Shown piece after piece: positions 43,176 through 51,696 of a stretch of DNA of 64,000 bases. The DNA comes from an uncultured Oscillospiraceae bacterium. GTDB lineage: Bacteria > Bacillota > Clostridia > Oscillospirales > Oscillospiraceae. How positions within the stretch are numbered: position 1 is the stretch's first letter; every line of letters starts with the position of its first letter. The DNA is taken from assembly GCA_934512135.1 (NCBI GenBank), contig CAKSWT010000010.1, positions 1 through 64,000 on the forward strand, read 5' to 3'. A model generated the notes under the pieces. The model saw only the letters and a list, made by a program, of their open reading frames with translations. It ran no database searches and had not been told where the DNA came from. Both the position numbers and the translations under genes were made by a program.

Positions 43176-43679
43176 ATGGCATGTTCCCTGTTGGCTGACG
43201 TACAGGTGGATTCCATTACCGATCTGAAGCCGGAGTGGTTTGCCAAGCGCGGCATTCGATTGATGCTGCTGGACTTTGACAACACCATTGTGGCCTATAC
43301 CGTCTCGGAGCCGTCCCAGTGTTTTCTGGACTGGCTCCAGGCCCTGGAAAAGGCCGGCGTGGCGGTGATGGTGGTATCCAACAGCCGGAGGAGCCATCGG
43401 GTTCCGGACTTTTGCCAAAAATGGGGGCTCCCCTGGATCAAGCGGGCCGGAAAGCCCAATCCCAAGGGCATCCGCCGGGCAATGGCTCAGCAGGGGATGA
43501 CCCCTGAGGAGACGGCTATGGCCGGGGATCAGACCTTTACGGATATTCTGGGAGGAAATCTGGCAGGCGTGACCTCCGTGCTGGTGCGGCCCATTCATTT
43601 TTCCAATCCGTTTCAGGTCATCCGCTATGGATTGGAGCTGCCCTGGATTGCCCTGGGCCGGAGAAAACGAAAAAGATAA
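43176..43679 (+). CDS. yqeG: YqeG-family HAD phosphatase
   Basis: A 167-residue HAD IIIA phosphatase. LMLLDFDNTIVAY is the DxD nucleophile motif, VMVVSNSRRSHRVPDF gives motif II and AMAGDQTFTDILGGNLAG carries the acidic motif. Substrate unknown; mitochondrial relatives are phosphatidylglycerophosphate phosphatases. The ATG at 43176 is the one that gives the family length; ATG at 43143 in the same frame is possible. The ribosome binding site is weak. Confidence 0.85.
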   Translation: MACSLLADVQVDSITDLKPEWFAKRGIRLMLLDFDNTIVAYTVSEPSQCFLDWLQALEKAGVAVMVVSNSRRSHRVPDFCQKWGLPWIKRAGKPNPKGIRRAMAQQGMTPEETAMAGDQTFTDILGGNLAGVTSVLVRPIHFSNPFQVIRYGLELPWIALGRRKRKR

Positions 43680-43699
43680 GGGAACATGTCCCGGAACAC

Positions 43700-43728
43700 T
43701 TGCAATTATGGCGCAAATAGGATAAAAT
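43700..43728 (+). promoter_or_regulatory. Putative promoter of efp
   Basis: TTGCAA (43700-43705) and TAAAAT (43723-43728) are 17 bases apart, about 65 bases before the efp start. Confidence 0.6.
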
Positions 43729-43792
43729 AAAGCCATATAATCAAAAAACTATGCCGCTTTGGCGGCGTATGAGAAACTAGGGAGGAATACCA

Positions 43793-44356
43793 ATGATTTC
43801 AGCCAGTGATTTCAGAAATGGCGTAACCTTTGATATGGACGGCAAGGTCATGCAGATCGTCGAGTTCCAGCATGTGAAGCCCGGTAAGGGCGCTGCCTTT
43901 GTTCGGGTCAAGATGAAGAATGTGATGACCGGTGCGGTCACTGAGACCACCTTCAACCCCACGGCCAAGTATCCCACCGCTTTCATTGAGAGAAAGAAGC
44001 TGGAGTACTCCTACAACGACGGCGGCATTTACTACTTCATGGACATGGAGACCTATGAGATGACTGCGGTCAACGAGTCCGAGCTCAGCGCCGGCTTTAA
44101 GTTCGTGAAGGAGAACGAGGAGTGTACCATCCTCAGCTACAACGGCAACGTGTTCTCCGTGGAGCCTCCGAACTTCGTGACCCTGGAGATCACCAAGACC
44201 GATCCCGGCTTTAAGGGCGATACGGCCACCAACGTCACCAAGCCCGCCACGGTGGAGACCGGTGCGGAGATCAAGGTTCCTCTGTTTATCAACGAGGGCG
44301 ACAAGATCGTGATCGACACCCGTACCGGCGAGTACCTCGAGCGCGCAAAGGGCTGA
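43793..44356 (+). CDS. efp: Elongation factor P
   Basis: A 187-residue EF-P, three beta-barrel domains long, that rescues ribosomes stalled on polyproline. The tip loop reads HVKPGKGAAFVRVKMKN, with the conserved lysine at the position that is modified in many species. The C-terminal VIDTRTGEYLERA is the family signature. Polyproline-rich proteins do occur in the window (for example the adhesin at 54465), so the factor has visible clients. GGAGG precedes the ATG. Confidence 0.96.
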   Translation: MISASDFRNGVTFDMDGKVMQIVEFQHVKPGKGAAFVRVKMKNVMTGAVTETTFNPTAKYPTAFIERKKLEYSYNDGGIYYFMDMETYEMTAVNESELSAGFKFVKENEECTILSYNGNVFSVEPPNFVTLEITKTDPGFKGDTATNVTKPATVETGAEIKVPLFINEGDKIVIDTRTGEYLERAKG

Positions 44357-44754
44357 TGACCTTGGAAGATCAGGCGGCCTATATCCAGCAGCTGAAGCAG
44401 GAGACAAACCTGGATCGAAATGATCCGAAGGAGCGTCTGCTCTTTGAATTGGCCGACACGGTGTCGCTGCTTTGCCATCAGATCTACAGCATGGGTGCTG
44501 TGATGGATGGGCTCAACGAAACCCTGGACGTGGTCCAGGATCAGCTGGATCAACTGGTGGACATGGAAGAGGAATACGAAGTCGGTCCTGATGGGGAACG
44601 ACTGGGCCTGGACGAGTATTACGACGGCAAAGAACAGCCGCTGTATGAGGTCAAATGTCCCCAGTGCGGAGACCGCTTCGCCGTGGACGAAGATACCCTG
44701 ATGAAGGGATTTTCCTGTCCCAGCTGCGGAGAGCGCCTGATAAAGGCGGAATGA
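44356..44754 (+). CDS. CD1247-type zinc-ribbon protein
   Basis: A 132-residue protein with a helical N-terminal half (YIQQLKQETNLDRNDPKERL, then a coiled segment rich in Asp/Gln/Leu) resembling the CD1247 N-terminal domain of Clostridia, and a C-terminal zinc ribbon formed by CPQCGDR and CPSCGER. Function unknown. It overlaps the efp stop by one base (TGATG), so it is translated together with EF-P. Confidence 0.75.
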   Translation: MTLEDQAAYIQQLKQETNLDRNDPKERLLFELADTVSLLCHQIYSMGAVMDGLNETLDVVQDQLDQLVDMEEEYEVGPDGERLGLDEYYDGKEQPLYEVKCPQCGDRFAVDEDTLMKGFSCPSCGERLIKAE

Positions 44755-44761
44755 CAACAAG

Positions 44762-44799
44762 AAAATGGTGCTGTCTCTTGGTGAGACAGCACCATTTTT
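44762..44799. terminator. Bidirectional terminator between efp operon and DUF6320 gene
   Basis: A 16-bp stem (arms 44762-44777 and 44783-44798, loop TTGGT) with T residues at the right end and A residues at the left end, so it can work for both converging genes. Confidence 0.88.
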
Positions 44800-44800
44800 G

Positions 44801-45499
44801 CTACATATGAAACCTCCGCCGGACCTCCTCCCGGAGAGAAGGGACCCGCCGTACCACAATCAGCGGAATCATCAGAGCAACCGCCACAGTCAAAATAATT
44901 AGGGACCAGGTGGGGGACCATTGCCCGTGAAAATACAGGTCCCCCAAAAGCTCTACGCCGACGGGGAACAGTCCGGCGGCGCCAATGAGAAAGGTGGTGG
45001 TGGAGAGGATGCTCCGCCCATGGCCCAGTACCAGAACAAGAACCGTCAGTTCTGCGCCCAGCCACAGAATAATGGGCAGCGCCAGCCGGACATACCAGGT
45101 CAGGCCATGGAGATTCCAGGCGATGGCCAGCACATAGACGGCCACTGCCACCAAATCGCCCACCAGGCGGATGGCGTGGTTGAGGCCCCGCTTCAGCAGC
45201 GGCGGCACCAGAAAAATCCACAGCATAACGGCGGCGCCGATGATGTAGAGACTCCAGGCGCCTGCCCGCAGAAACAGGTTGAGCACGCCGCAGCAGATGG
45301 ATACGGAGGCCAGCATGGCGGAGATCAGCACGGCCAGCTCCCATTTTGCGGCCAGAGGAACCTCACTGCGCTCCAGAGGGAAGGGGGGCGGGCTGATGCG
45401 GTCCACAGGCTGCTTCGGATTGATGACCGGGGTGTGGCACAGGGGACAGACCCGGGCGGTCTGATCCAGCTCCACCCCGCAGTTGACACAGTAAGACAT
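44801..45499 (-). CDS. DUF6320 zinc-ribbon membrane protein
   Basis: A 232-residue protein. The N-terminal CVNCGVELDQTARVCPLCHTPV is a zinc ribbon. About seven hydrophobic segments follow from residue 55 to 215, so it is an integral membrane protein. The architecture matches the DUF6320 family, whose members are found next to acyltransferases like the one immediately upstream (gap of 11 bases). Function unknown. Confidence 0.78.
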   Translation of the reverse strand: MSYCVNCGVELDQTARVCPLCHTPVINPKQPVDRISPPPFPLERSEVPLAAKWELAVLISAMLASVSICCGVLNLFLRAGAWSLYIIGAAVMLWIFLVPPLLKRGLNHAIRLVGDLVAVAVYVLAIAWNLHGLTWYVRLALPIILWLGAELTVLVLVLGHGRSILSTTTFLIGAAGLFPVGVELLGDLYFHGQWSPTWSLIILTVAVALMIPLIVVRRVPSLREEVRRRFHM

Positions 45500-45510
45500 G
45501 ATATCGCCTC

Positions 45511-46800
45511 CTAGCGGGCTCGGTTGGAAATAATCTTGACGGGAATTCCCGCCTGGACCAGATGGGTGAAAAAGCGGCGCTCGGTTTCACTGGAGATTCC
45601 GGTGCCGGCAAAGGTGACTTCTAAGGTGTCTCCATAGCTGATGGAGGCACAGTGGGGGGAGGGCCGGGTGGCCTGGCCCAGAATCACCTCCATGCGCTGA
45701 ATATAGGGAGCCATGGAGTCCGGGACAGGGAACGGGCCGGGATTGGTGTAGGTGGCGGTATAAGGACGGACGCCCAGCAGCGTATAGGAGAAGGCCAAAA
45801 CCGGCTTTTTGAGAAATAGCGGAATAATCTGCAACAGGGGATTTTTTGTGAATTTCACGTTTCCGGTGAGAATTCCCCGCATTTCCTGGCGGTTTAAGTG
45901 GAGGTGCATATAGCTGTGGACGTATTGGATGATCTCGTCCAGGGTGTAATCTCCCAGGGCGGGATCAATACAGGGCCGCACCGTCAGAATAAAGTTCCGC
46001 ATGGTATTGGAAGGGAACCAGCTTCGCAGATTCACAGGAATGGCCAGGGCCACGGGCTTTGGCCGCAGAGGCTTTTCCGCAGCCTGCTTTTCCAGCAGAC
46101 TCAGCATCAGCATGGCGGTGAGATATTCGGTGATGGAGGCGCCGTGAGCCCTTGCCTTGGCTTTGACGGCGGAGACGGACATCAGTCCCATGGTGACATT
46201 CAGCGTATAAAAGGGCTCGGGAAAGCTCTTGTTGGGGTAGGCAGTGCGATAGTGCTGACTTCGAAGGACCCGCTTTCCCGCGTAGCGACCGTAGGCGTCC
46301 TCCACCTCCTCCGGGGTGGGACTGTCGTGAACGTCCAGAATCAGCGGATCCGGAGGCAGTGCAATGCCCAGCCCACGGAGGTATTCCGCCAGAATGGTTC
46401 GGAAAAACATCAGGGCCCCTGCTCCGTCGGAGATGGCATGAAAGGCCTCAAAGGAAATCCGGCGTTCATAGTAATAAAACCGGATTAGCCAGTCATTGTC
46501 ATCCTTTTCCCGCATAGGCTGGCAGGGGTTTGCGATGTCCGGCCGTACAAAGGGGCCGGGCTTGGGGTTAGGCTCGAAATAGCACCAGAAGGCGCCCTTG
46601 CGGATCCGAACCTGAAAGCCGGGAAACCGGGGCATGGTGCGGTCTACCGCAGACTGAAGCACCAGCGGATTTACAGGATCGGTCATCACGGCGGAGAACC
46701 GATAGACCGGTGCGTATTTTTCCTTTTTCAGCGCAGAATAGAGTACGCCGGCGTTGTCCAGCCGATACCATTGGGGCTGCTTTTTCGGGGTTCTGGCCAT
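45511..46800 (-). CDS. Condensation-domain/alcohol acetyltransferase-like acyltransferase
   Basis: A 429-residue chloramphenicol-acetyltransferase-fold protein of the condensation/PapA/alcohol acetyltransferase group. The active-site motif HxxxDG appears as EAFHAISDGAGALMFF, and ALAIPVNLRSWFPSNTMRNF and SISYGDTLEVTFAGT resemble the later structural motifs. It would transfer an acyl group to an alcohol or amine. The ATG at 46800 is preferred over GTG at 46809, since AAAGGAG precedes it. It is co-transcribed with the DUF6320 gene and diverges from an alpha/beta hydrolase gene. Confidence 0.8.
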   Translation of the reverse strand: MARTPKKQPQWYRLDNAGVLYSALKKEKYAPVYRFSAVMTDPVNPLVLQSAVDRTMPRFPGFQVRIRKGAFWCYFEPNPKPGPFVRPDIANPCQPMREKDDNDWLIRFYYYERRISFEAFHAISDGAGALMFFRTILAEYLRGLGIALPPDPLILDVHDSPTPEEVEDAYGRYAGKRVLRSQHYRTAYPNKSFPEPFYTLNVTMGLMSVSAVKAKARAHGASITEYLTAMLMLSLLEKQAAEKPLRPKPVALAIPVNLRSWFPSNTMRNFILTVRPCIDPALGDYTLDEIIQYVHSYMHLHLNRQEMRGILTGNVKFTKNPLLQIIPLFLKKPVLAFSYTLLGVRPYTATYTNPGPFPVPDSMAPYIQRMEVILGQATRPSPHCASISYGDTLEVTFAGTGISSETERRFFTHLVQAGIPVKIISNRAR

Positions 46801-46902
46801 GGCGAACACTCCTTTCTGACCGATGAAGTGGGTGAAATCACAACCCCCTGCACATTATAGCGCAGCGGAGCGGTTCCTGCAACCCGTGGACGGCAATTCA
46901 CA

Positions 46903-46931
46903 TTGCCAAGGAGAAAAAACTGTGATATAGT
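46903..46931 (+). promoter_or_regulatory. Promoter of the alpha/beta hydrolase gene
   Basis: TTGCCA (46903-46908) and TATAGT (46926-46931) are 17 bases apart, about 30 bases before the start codon. Confidence 0.65.
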
Positions 46932-46963
46932 GGAGTTTAGATGAAGCCGCAGGAGGGGCCGCA

Positions 46964-47920
46964 ATGGAAAAGAAGAAACGGAAATTTCATGTTGACCGAA
47001 CCGAAAAGCGCCGGGCCCAGGGGGAGGAAAAACGTCTTGCCCTGATGATGCGGGCGCTGAAGGCGGTGCATTCCGCCACATCTCCGGAGTCCATGACACC
47101 GAAGGACCTGGAGCATCAGCGAGCGGGACAGGAGCTGCTGGGCCGTCTGGTGACGCCCATGATCGGGATGCGCTGGGAGCCCTTTGAGATCCACGGCATG
47201 AAGGCCGCCTGGGTGCGCCCGGAGTGGGGACACGATCCCCGGAAGGTTGTGCTGTATTGCCATGGCGGCGGCTATACCAGCGGGAACCTGGGGTATTCCC
47301 GGCCGCTGGCCTCAAAGCTGTCCCACGCCACCGGCTGGGAAACCTTGAGCTTTGAGTATCGTCTGGCGCCGGAGAATCCCTATCCGGCGGCGGTGGACGA
47401 TGCGGTCAAGGCCTGGGATTATCTGATGTACCTGGGCTACGGGGCGAAGGACGTGACGGTGGCAGGAGATTCTGCGGGAGGGAATTTGGCGCTGGTGCTC
47501 TGCCACCGGCTCAAGGCCGCCGGACGACAATTGCCAGGACATCTGGTTCTCATGTCCCCCTGGACGGATATGACGGCCTCCGGCCCCTCCTACCAGGAGC
47601 GGGCGGCACTGGATCCCTCCATCACCTCGGACTATATTCATGCGGTCCGCCAGGCCTATGGGGGACAGGCGGATATTCGGGACCCCATGCTTTCGCCGCT
47701 GTTTGGTGATTTTACAGGCTTCCCGCCCACATTGATTCAGGTGGGGAGCAACGAGCTGCTTTTCTCGGACTCCGACATGCTCCATCAGCGGATGAAGGAG
47801 GCCGGTGTCGTTTGTCGATTCCAGGAGTGGAAGGATATGTGGCATGTATTTCAGATGTTCCCCATAAAGAAGGCCGCACAGGCCATGGAGGATGTGGGAG
47901 CGTTTTTGCTGGAACGATAA
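46964..47920 (+). CDS. Alpha/beta hydrolase of the hormone-sensitive-lipase family
   Basis: A 318-residue esterase. YCHGGGYTSG is the oxyanion-hole HGGG motif, GDSAGGNLALVLC carries the nucleophile serine, and the histidine is in DMWHVFQMFP near the end. The first 40 residues are strongly basic. It is divergent from the acyltransferase/DUF6320 pair, a three-gene grouping that suggests making and breaking of the same ester. RBS GGAGGGG precedes the ATG. Confidence 0.87.
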   Translation: MEKKKRKFHVDRTEKRRAQGEEKRLALMMRALKAVHSATSPESMTPKDLEHQRAGQELLGRLVTPMIGMRWEPFEIHGMKAAWVRPEWGHDPRKVVLYCHGGGYTSGNLGYSRPLASKLSHATGWETLSFEYRLAPENPYPAAVDDAVKAWDYLMYLGYGAKDVTVAGDSAGGNLALVLCHRLKAAGRQLPGHLVLMSPWTDMTASGPSYQERAALDPSITSDYIHAVRQAYGGQADIRDPMLSPLFGDFTGFPPTLIQVGSNELLFSDSDMLHQRMKEAGVVCRFQEWKDMWHVFQMFPIKKAAQAMEDVGAFLLER

Positions 47921-47943
47921 GGGAGACTGCCGAAAAAGCCTAA

Positions 47944-47970
47944 TTGCCCGTTCCCGGAGGGAGCGGGCAA
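47944..47970 (+). terminator. Hairpin after the alpha/beta hydrolase gene
   Basis: A 12-bp stem (arms 47944-47955 and 47959-47970) with one U-G wobble in plus-strand RNA, 23 bases after the stop codon. No T-tract follows. Confidence 0.55.
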
Positions 47971-47990
47971 TAGCATTCTCTAAATTCCTA

Positions 47991-48023
47991 TTGACATAGT
48001 AGGTTAATAGGTGTATTATCTAC
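47991..48023 (+). promoter_or_regulatory. suf operon promoter with imperfect palindrome
   Basis: TTGACA (47991-47996) and TATTAT (48014-48019) are 17 bases apart. An imperfect palindrome, GTAG-TAATA on the left (47999-48009) and TATTA-CTAC on the right (48014-48023), covers the spacer and -10 box. This is where an Rrf2-type protein would bind to repress its own operon. Confidence 0.7.
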
Positions 48024-48039
48024 CCCAGGAGGGAAGGCT

Positions 48040-48483
48040 ATGCTGATTTCAACACGAGGAAGATACGCCCTGCGGGTCATGTGCGACCTGCTGGAACAGA
48101 AAGAGGGAGAATATATTCCCCTGAAGGAGATCGCCGCCCGGCAGGGAATCTCCCTGAAATATTTGGAGAGCATTATGAAGGCGCTGGTCCGGGACGGACT
48201 GGTGGAAGCCTCCAGCGGACGGGGCGGCGGCTATCGGCTGCGCCGGAGCGGCGACCGGTACCAGGTGGGAGAGATCCTGCGCTGCACGGAGGGATCGCTG
48301 GCCCCGGTGGCCTGCGTGGCCGAGGATGCGGAGTTTTGCGACAGGCAGGATGCCTGTATTACCTTCTCCCTTTGGGAGGGACTGAAGGAAGCCATAGATA
48401 ATTACCTGGATGGGATTACCCTTCAGGAGCTTCTGGAACGGACCCGGAAATGCAGAAAGGAAGCGGACAACCATGGAAACTAA
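48040..48483 (+). CDS. Rrf2-family regulator of the suf operon
   Basis: A 147-residue Rrf2 protein: winged helix (ISTRGRYALRVMCDLLEQKE, ISLKYLESIMKALVRDGLVE, GRGGGYRL) followed by a region with three cysteines (CVAEDAEFC-(7)-C) that can hold a 2Fe-2S cluster, as in IscR. It probably senses iron-sulfur demand and represses the operon it heads. GGAGGG precedes the ATG, and its end overlaps sufC by 11 bases. Confidence 0.88.
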   Translation: MLISTRGRYALRVMCDLLEQKEGEYIPLKEIAARQGISLKYLESIMKALVRDGLVEASSGRGGGYRLRRSGDRYQVGEILRCTEGSLAPVACVAEDAEFCDRQDACITFSLWEGLKEAIDNYLDGITLQELLERTRKCRKEADNHGN

Positions 48484-49225
48484 ACTGCTACAGGTAAAGG
48501 ATCTAGACGTCCAGGTAGAGGGCAAGGAGATCCTGCACCACATCAGCCTGGACATTGGGGCCGGGGAGACGCATGTGCTTATGGGACCCAACGGTACCGG
48601 AAAATCCACCCTGGGATATACCCTGGCGGGCAATCCCCGCTATGAAGTTACCCGTGGCCGGATTCTGTTCCACGGAAACGATATTACCGGCCAGACCCCG
48701 GATCAGCGGGCGCGGGAGGGGCTGTTCCTGTCCTTTCAGAACCCTTTGGAGGTGCCCGGGATTACCGTCAGCGCATTTATCCGCAGTGCCATGGAGCAGC
48801 GCACCGGCAAGCGGGTCTCCCTGTGGAATTTCCGGAAGGAGCTGCGGGCGGCCATGGAGGTGCTCCAAATGGACGAGAGCTATGGAGAGCGGGACCTGAA
48901 CGTGGGCTTTTCCGGAGGGGAAAAGAAGAAAGCGGAAATTTTGCAGCTGCTGATGCTCAAGCCGGATCTGGCCATTCTGGACGAGACGGACTCCGGGCTG
49001 GATGTGGACGCGGTGCGCATTGTGTCGGAAGGCATTGCCGAGTATCAGAGACGCTCCGGAGGCAGTCTGCTGATTATCACCCACAGTACCCGTTTGCTGG
49101 ATCGGATTCAGGTGGACCGGGCCCATGTGATGGTGAACGGAACACTGGCGGACTCCGGCGACGGGACCCTGGTGGAGCGTATCAATGACCAGGGCTTCGG
49201 GGCCTATGAGGGCCGGCAGAACTGA
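48473..49225 (+). CDS. sufC: Fe-S assembly ATPase SufC
   Basis: A 250-residue ABC-type ATPase. Walker A MGPNGTGKSTLGYTLAG, signature NVGFSGGEKKKAEILQLL and Walker B DLAILDETDSGLD with the family's SGLD after it. It drives the SufBCD scaffold complex. The ATG at 48473 is chosen because it gives the family length; it overlaps the end of the Rrf2 gene. Confidence 0.96.
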   Translation: METKLLQVKDLDVQVEGKEILHHISLDIGAGETHVLMGPNGTGKSTLGYTLAGNPRYEVTRGRILFHGNDITGQTPDQRAREGLFLSFQNPLEVPGITVSAFIRSAMEQRTGKRVSLWNFRKELRAAMEVLQMDESYGERDLNVGFSGGEKKKAEILQLLMLKPDLAILDETDSGLDVDAVRIVSEGIAEYQRRSGGSLLIITHSTRLLDRIQVDRAHVMVNGTLADSGDGTLVERINDQGFGAYEGRQN

Positions 49226-49240
49226 GAAAGGACAGGGCAT

Positions 49241-50647
49241 ATGGAAGAGAAAACCTTTGTGGATGACATTGACAGAAGGGTCTATGACATCCGGGACGAG
49301 GAAAAGGATGCCTACCGCCTGGAGGCCGGCTTGACCCCGAAAATCGTATCCCAGCTTTCCAGGGAAAAGCATGACCCGGCCTGGATGGAGCAGTTTCGGC
49401 TGGAGTCTCTGGAGATATATAACGAAATGGACATGCCCCAGTGGGGCCCGCCCATTGACGGCCTGGACATGGACCATATTGTCACCTACGTGCGGCCCAA
49501 TACCAATATGAAGGCCAAGTGGTCCGATGTGCCCAAGGACATCAAGGACACCTTCACCCGGCTGGGAATTCCCCAGGCGGAGCAGAAAAGTCTGGCCGGA
49601 GTGGGTGCACAGTACGACTCGGAGCTGGTGTATCACAATGTGCGGGAGGAGGTGGCCGCCCAGGGGGTGGTGTACACCGACATGGAGAGCGCCCTGACCG
49701 GCCCCTACGGGGACATGGTGCGAAAGCACTTTATGAAGCTGGTAAAGCCCACGGATCATAAATTTGCGGCGCTCCACGGTGCAGTGTGGTCCGGCGGCTC
49801 CTTTGTGTATGTGCCTAAAGGGGTGAAGGTGGAGATCCCGCTGCAGTCCTATTTTCGGTTCAACGCCCCGGGGGCGGGCCAGTTTGAGCACACCCTGATT
49901 ATCGTGGACGAGGGGGCGGATCTTCACTTTATCGAGGGCTGCTCGGCGCCGAAATACAATGTGGCAAATCTCCATGCAGGCTGTGTGGAGCTCTATGTGG
50001 GCAAGCATGCAAGACTTCGGTATTCCACCATTGAGAACTGGTCTAAGAATATGTACAACCTCAATACCAAGCGGGCTCTGGTGGAGGAGGGGGGACGGAT
50101 TGAATGGGTGTCCGGCTCTTTTGGCTCCCATGTGTCCTACCTGTATCCCACCAGCATTCTGAAGGGAACGGGGGCCCGGATGGAATACACCGGCATTACC
50201 TTTGCCGGAGAGACGCAGAACCTGGACACCGGCGCCCGGGTGGTTCATGGGGCGCCCAACACCAGCTCCTATATGAATGCCCGGTCCATTTCCAAAAGCG
50301 GCGGCATCAGCACCTTCCGCAGCAGCGTCACCATTCTGCCGGAGGCCAAGGGCTCCAAGTCCTCGGTGTCCTGTCAGTCCTTGATGGTGGACGATCAGTC
50401 CCGGTCTGACACCATTCCGGCCATGGACATTCGCACCAGAGATGCCAATGTGGGCCATGAGGCCCGGATCGGAAAAATCAGCGACGAGGCGGTGTTCTAC
50501 CTGATGTCCAGAGGGCTCAGCGAGGAGGAGGCCAAGGCGCTGATCGTCAGCGGCTTTGCGGACAATGTTTCCAAGGAGCTGCCCCTGGAATATGCGGTGG
50601 AGATGAATAATCTGATTCGCCTGGAAATGAAGGGCAGCATCGGATGA
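49241..50647 (+). CDS. sufB: Fe-S assembly scaffold SufB
   Basis: A 468-residue scaffold protein on which 2Fe-2S/4Fe-4S clusters are built. FVYVPKGVKVEIPLQSYFR, IEGCSAPKYNVANLHAGCVE (with candidate cluster cysteines), SCQSLMVDDQSRSDTIPAMD and VGHEARIGKISDEAVFYLMS are family hallmarks. It follows sufC by 15 bases with GAAAGGA before the ATG. Confidence 0.97.
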   Translation: MEEKTFVDDIDRRVYDIRDEEKDAYRLEAGLTPKIVSQLSREKHDPAWMEQFRLESLEIYNEMDMPQWGPPIDGLDMDHIVTYVRPNTNMKAKWSDVPKDIKDTFTRLGIPQAEQKSLAGVGAQYDSELVYHNVREEVAAQGVVYTDMESALTGPYGDMVRKHFMKLVKPTDHKFAALHGAVWSGGSFVYVPKGVKVEIPLQSYFRFNAPGAGQFEHTLIIVDEGADLHFIEGCSAPKYNVANLHAGCVELYVGKHARLRYSTIENWSKNMYNLNTKRALVEEGGRIEWVSGSFGSHVSYLYPTSILKGTGARMEYTGITFAGETQNLDTGARVVHGAPNTSSYMNARSISKSGGISTFRSSVTILPEAKGSKSSVSCQSLMVDDQSRSDTIPAMDIRTRDANVGHEARIGKISDEAVFYLMSRGLSEEEAKALIVSGFADNVSKELPLEYAVEMNNLIRLEMKGSIG

Positions 50648-50670
50648 TTGCCGGGAAGGAGGATAACACC

Positions 50671-51696
50671 ATGGATCATAACATTCGAATCAATGGGCTC
50701 CCGGCCAAAACCTGGAACCACATGGAGATTAATGATGCGCCGGTGCAGTGGGAGCCCGGGACGCCGCTGACGCCTGTATTTCAGCAGGGCACCGGATTCC
50801 GGACCGATGGTGCCCTGGAGCTTCCCACCGGCGCAGGCAGCGCCGCAGACGAGATCTTTACAAACGGGCCTATATGGGCGGTGGAAGCGGCAGCGGGCGA
50901 AACCAAGGAGGAGCTGGTGAACCTGTCTGCGGAACAGGGAACGCAGGGAACGGCGGTTCTGCGGCTGATTGCCGGTGCAGGAAGTCATCTGACGGTATAC
51001 ACCCATATGCGGGGCGGAGAAAACAGCCAGGCGGCGGTGCGGCTGCTGCTGCAGGTGGAGAAGGATGCAGTCCTTCGACTGGTAGAGCTGCTGGAGCCCG
51101 GCCAGGGCGGGCGGATGCTCCATGATGTGGGCGGTGTCTGCGGAGAAAACGCCCAGGTTGCGCTGCTCCATCTGTATCTGGGCAGGGGGGATTTATACTC
51201 CGGCTGCCGGATGGAGCTCATCGGCAGCGGCAGCGGCCTTCGTTATGAGGCGGGCTATTTGGAGCAGAACGCCCAGAAGCTGGACGTAAATCTGATTGCC
51301 AACCACATTGGGGCCCACACCACCAGCCAGATTCGGGCAGATGGGACCCTGAAGGACAGCGGAGAAAAAACCTTCCGCGGGACCATCGACTTCAAACGGG
51401 GCGCCAAGGGCGCCGCCGGCAGCGAGCAGGAAAACGTGCTGCTCCTGGGAGAGCATGTGGTGAATAAGACGATTCCGCTGATTCTCTGCGCCGAGGAGGA
51501 CGTCCAGGGAGACCATGGCGCCACCATCGGAGAGCTGGATGAGGAGACACTGTTCTATTTTGCCGCCCGGGGGATCGCGCCGCTGGAAGCGGAGAATCTG
51601 CTGTCCCGGGCCAAGCTGGAACGGCTGGGCGAGGCCATGGGCCGAGAGGATATGGTAGAGGCTGCCAGAGCGGCCATTGAGGAGGTGCTGGGATGA
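50671..51696 (+). CDS. sufD: Fe-S assembly protein SufD
   Basis: A 341-residue SufB/SufD-family beta-helix protein, partner of SufB and SufC. Conserved blocks are IADNHIGAHTTSQ-like IANHIGAHTTSQIRADGTLK, EDVQGDHGATIGELDEETLF and FAARGIAPLEAENLL. The ATG at 50671 has AAGGAGG at 8 bases; an earlier codon at 50644 overlaps sufB and is less likely. It is shorter than E. coli SufD because the N-terminal domain is reduced. Confidence 0.9.
   Translation: MDHNIRINGLPAKTWNHMEINDAPVQWEPGTPLTPVFQQGTGFRTDGALELPTGAGSAADEIFTNGPIWAVEAAAGETKEELVNLSAEQGTQGTAVLRLIAGAGSHLTVYTHMRGGENSQAAVRLLLQVEKDAVLRLVELLEPGQGGRMLHDVGGVCGENAQVALLHLYLGRGDLYSGCRMELIGSGSGLRYEAGYLEQNAQKLDVNLIANHIGAHTTSQIRADGTLKDSGEKTFRGTIDFKRGAKGAAGSEQENVLLLGEHVVNKTIPLILCAEEDVQGDHGATIGELDEETLFYFAARGIAPLEAENLLSRAKLERLGEAMGREDMVEAARAAIEEVLG

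Noticed and set aside
42660..43679. A 339-codon plus-strand frame ending as YqeG
   Set aside because: Only the last 167 codons match the HAD phosphatase. The earlier part has no family match or ribosome binding site and overlaps a better minus-strand frame.
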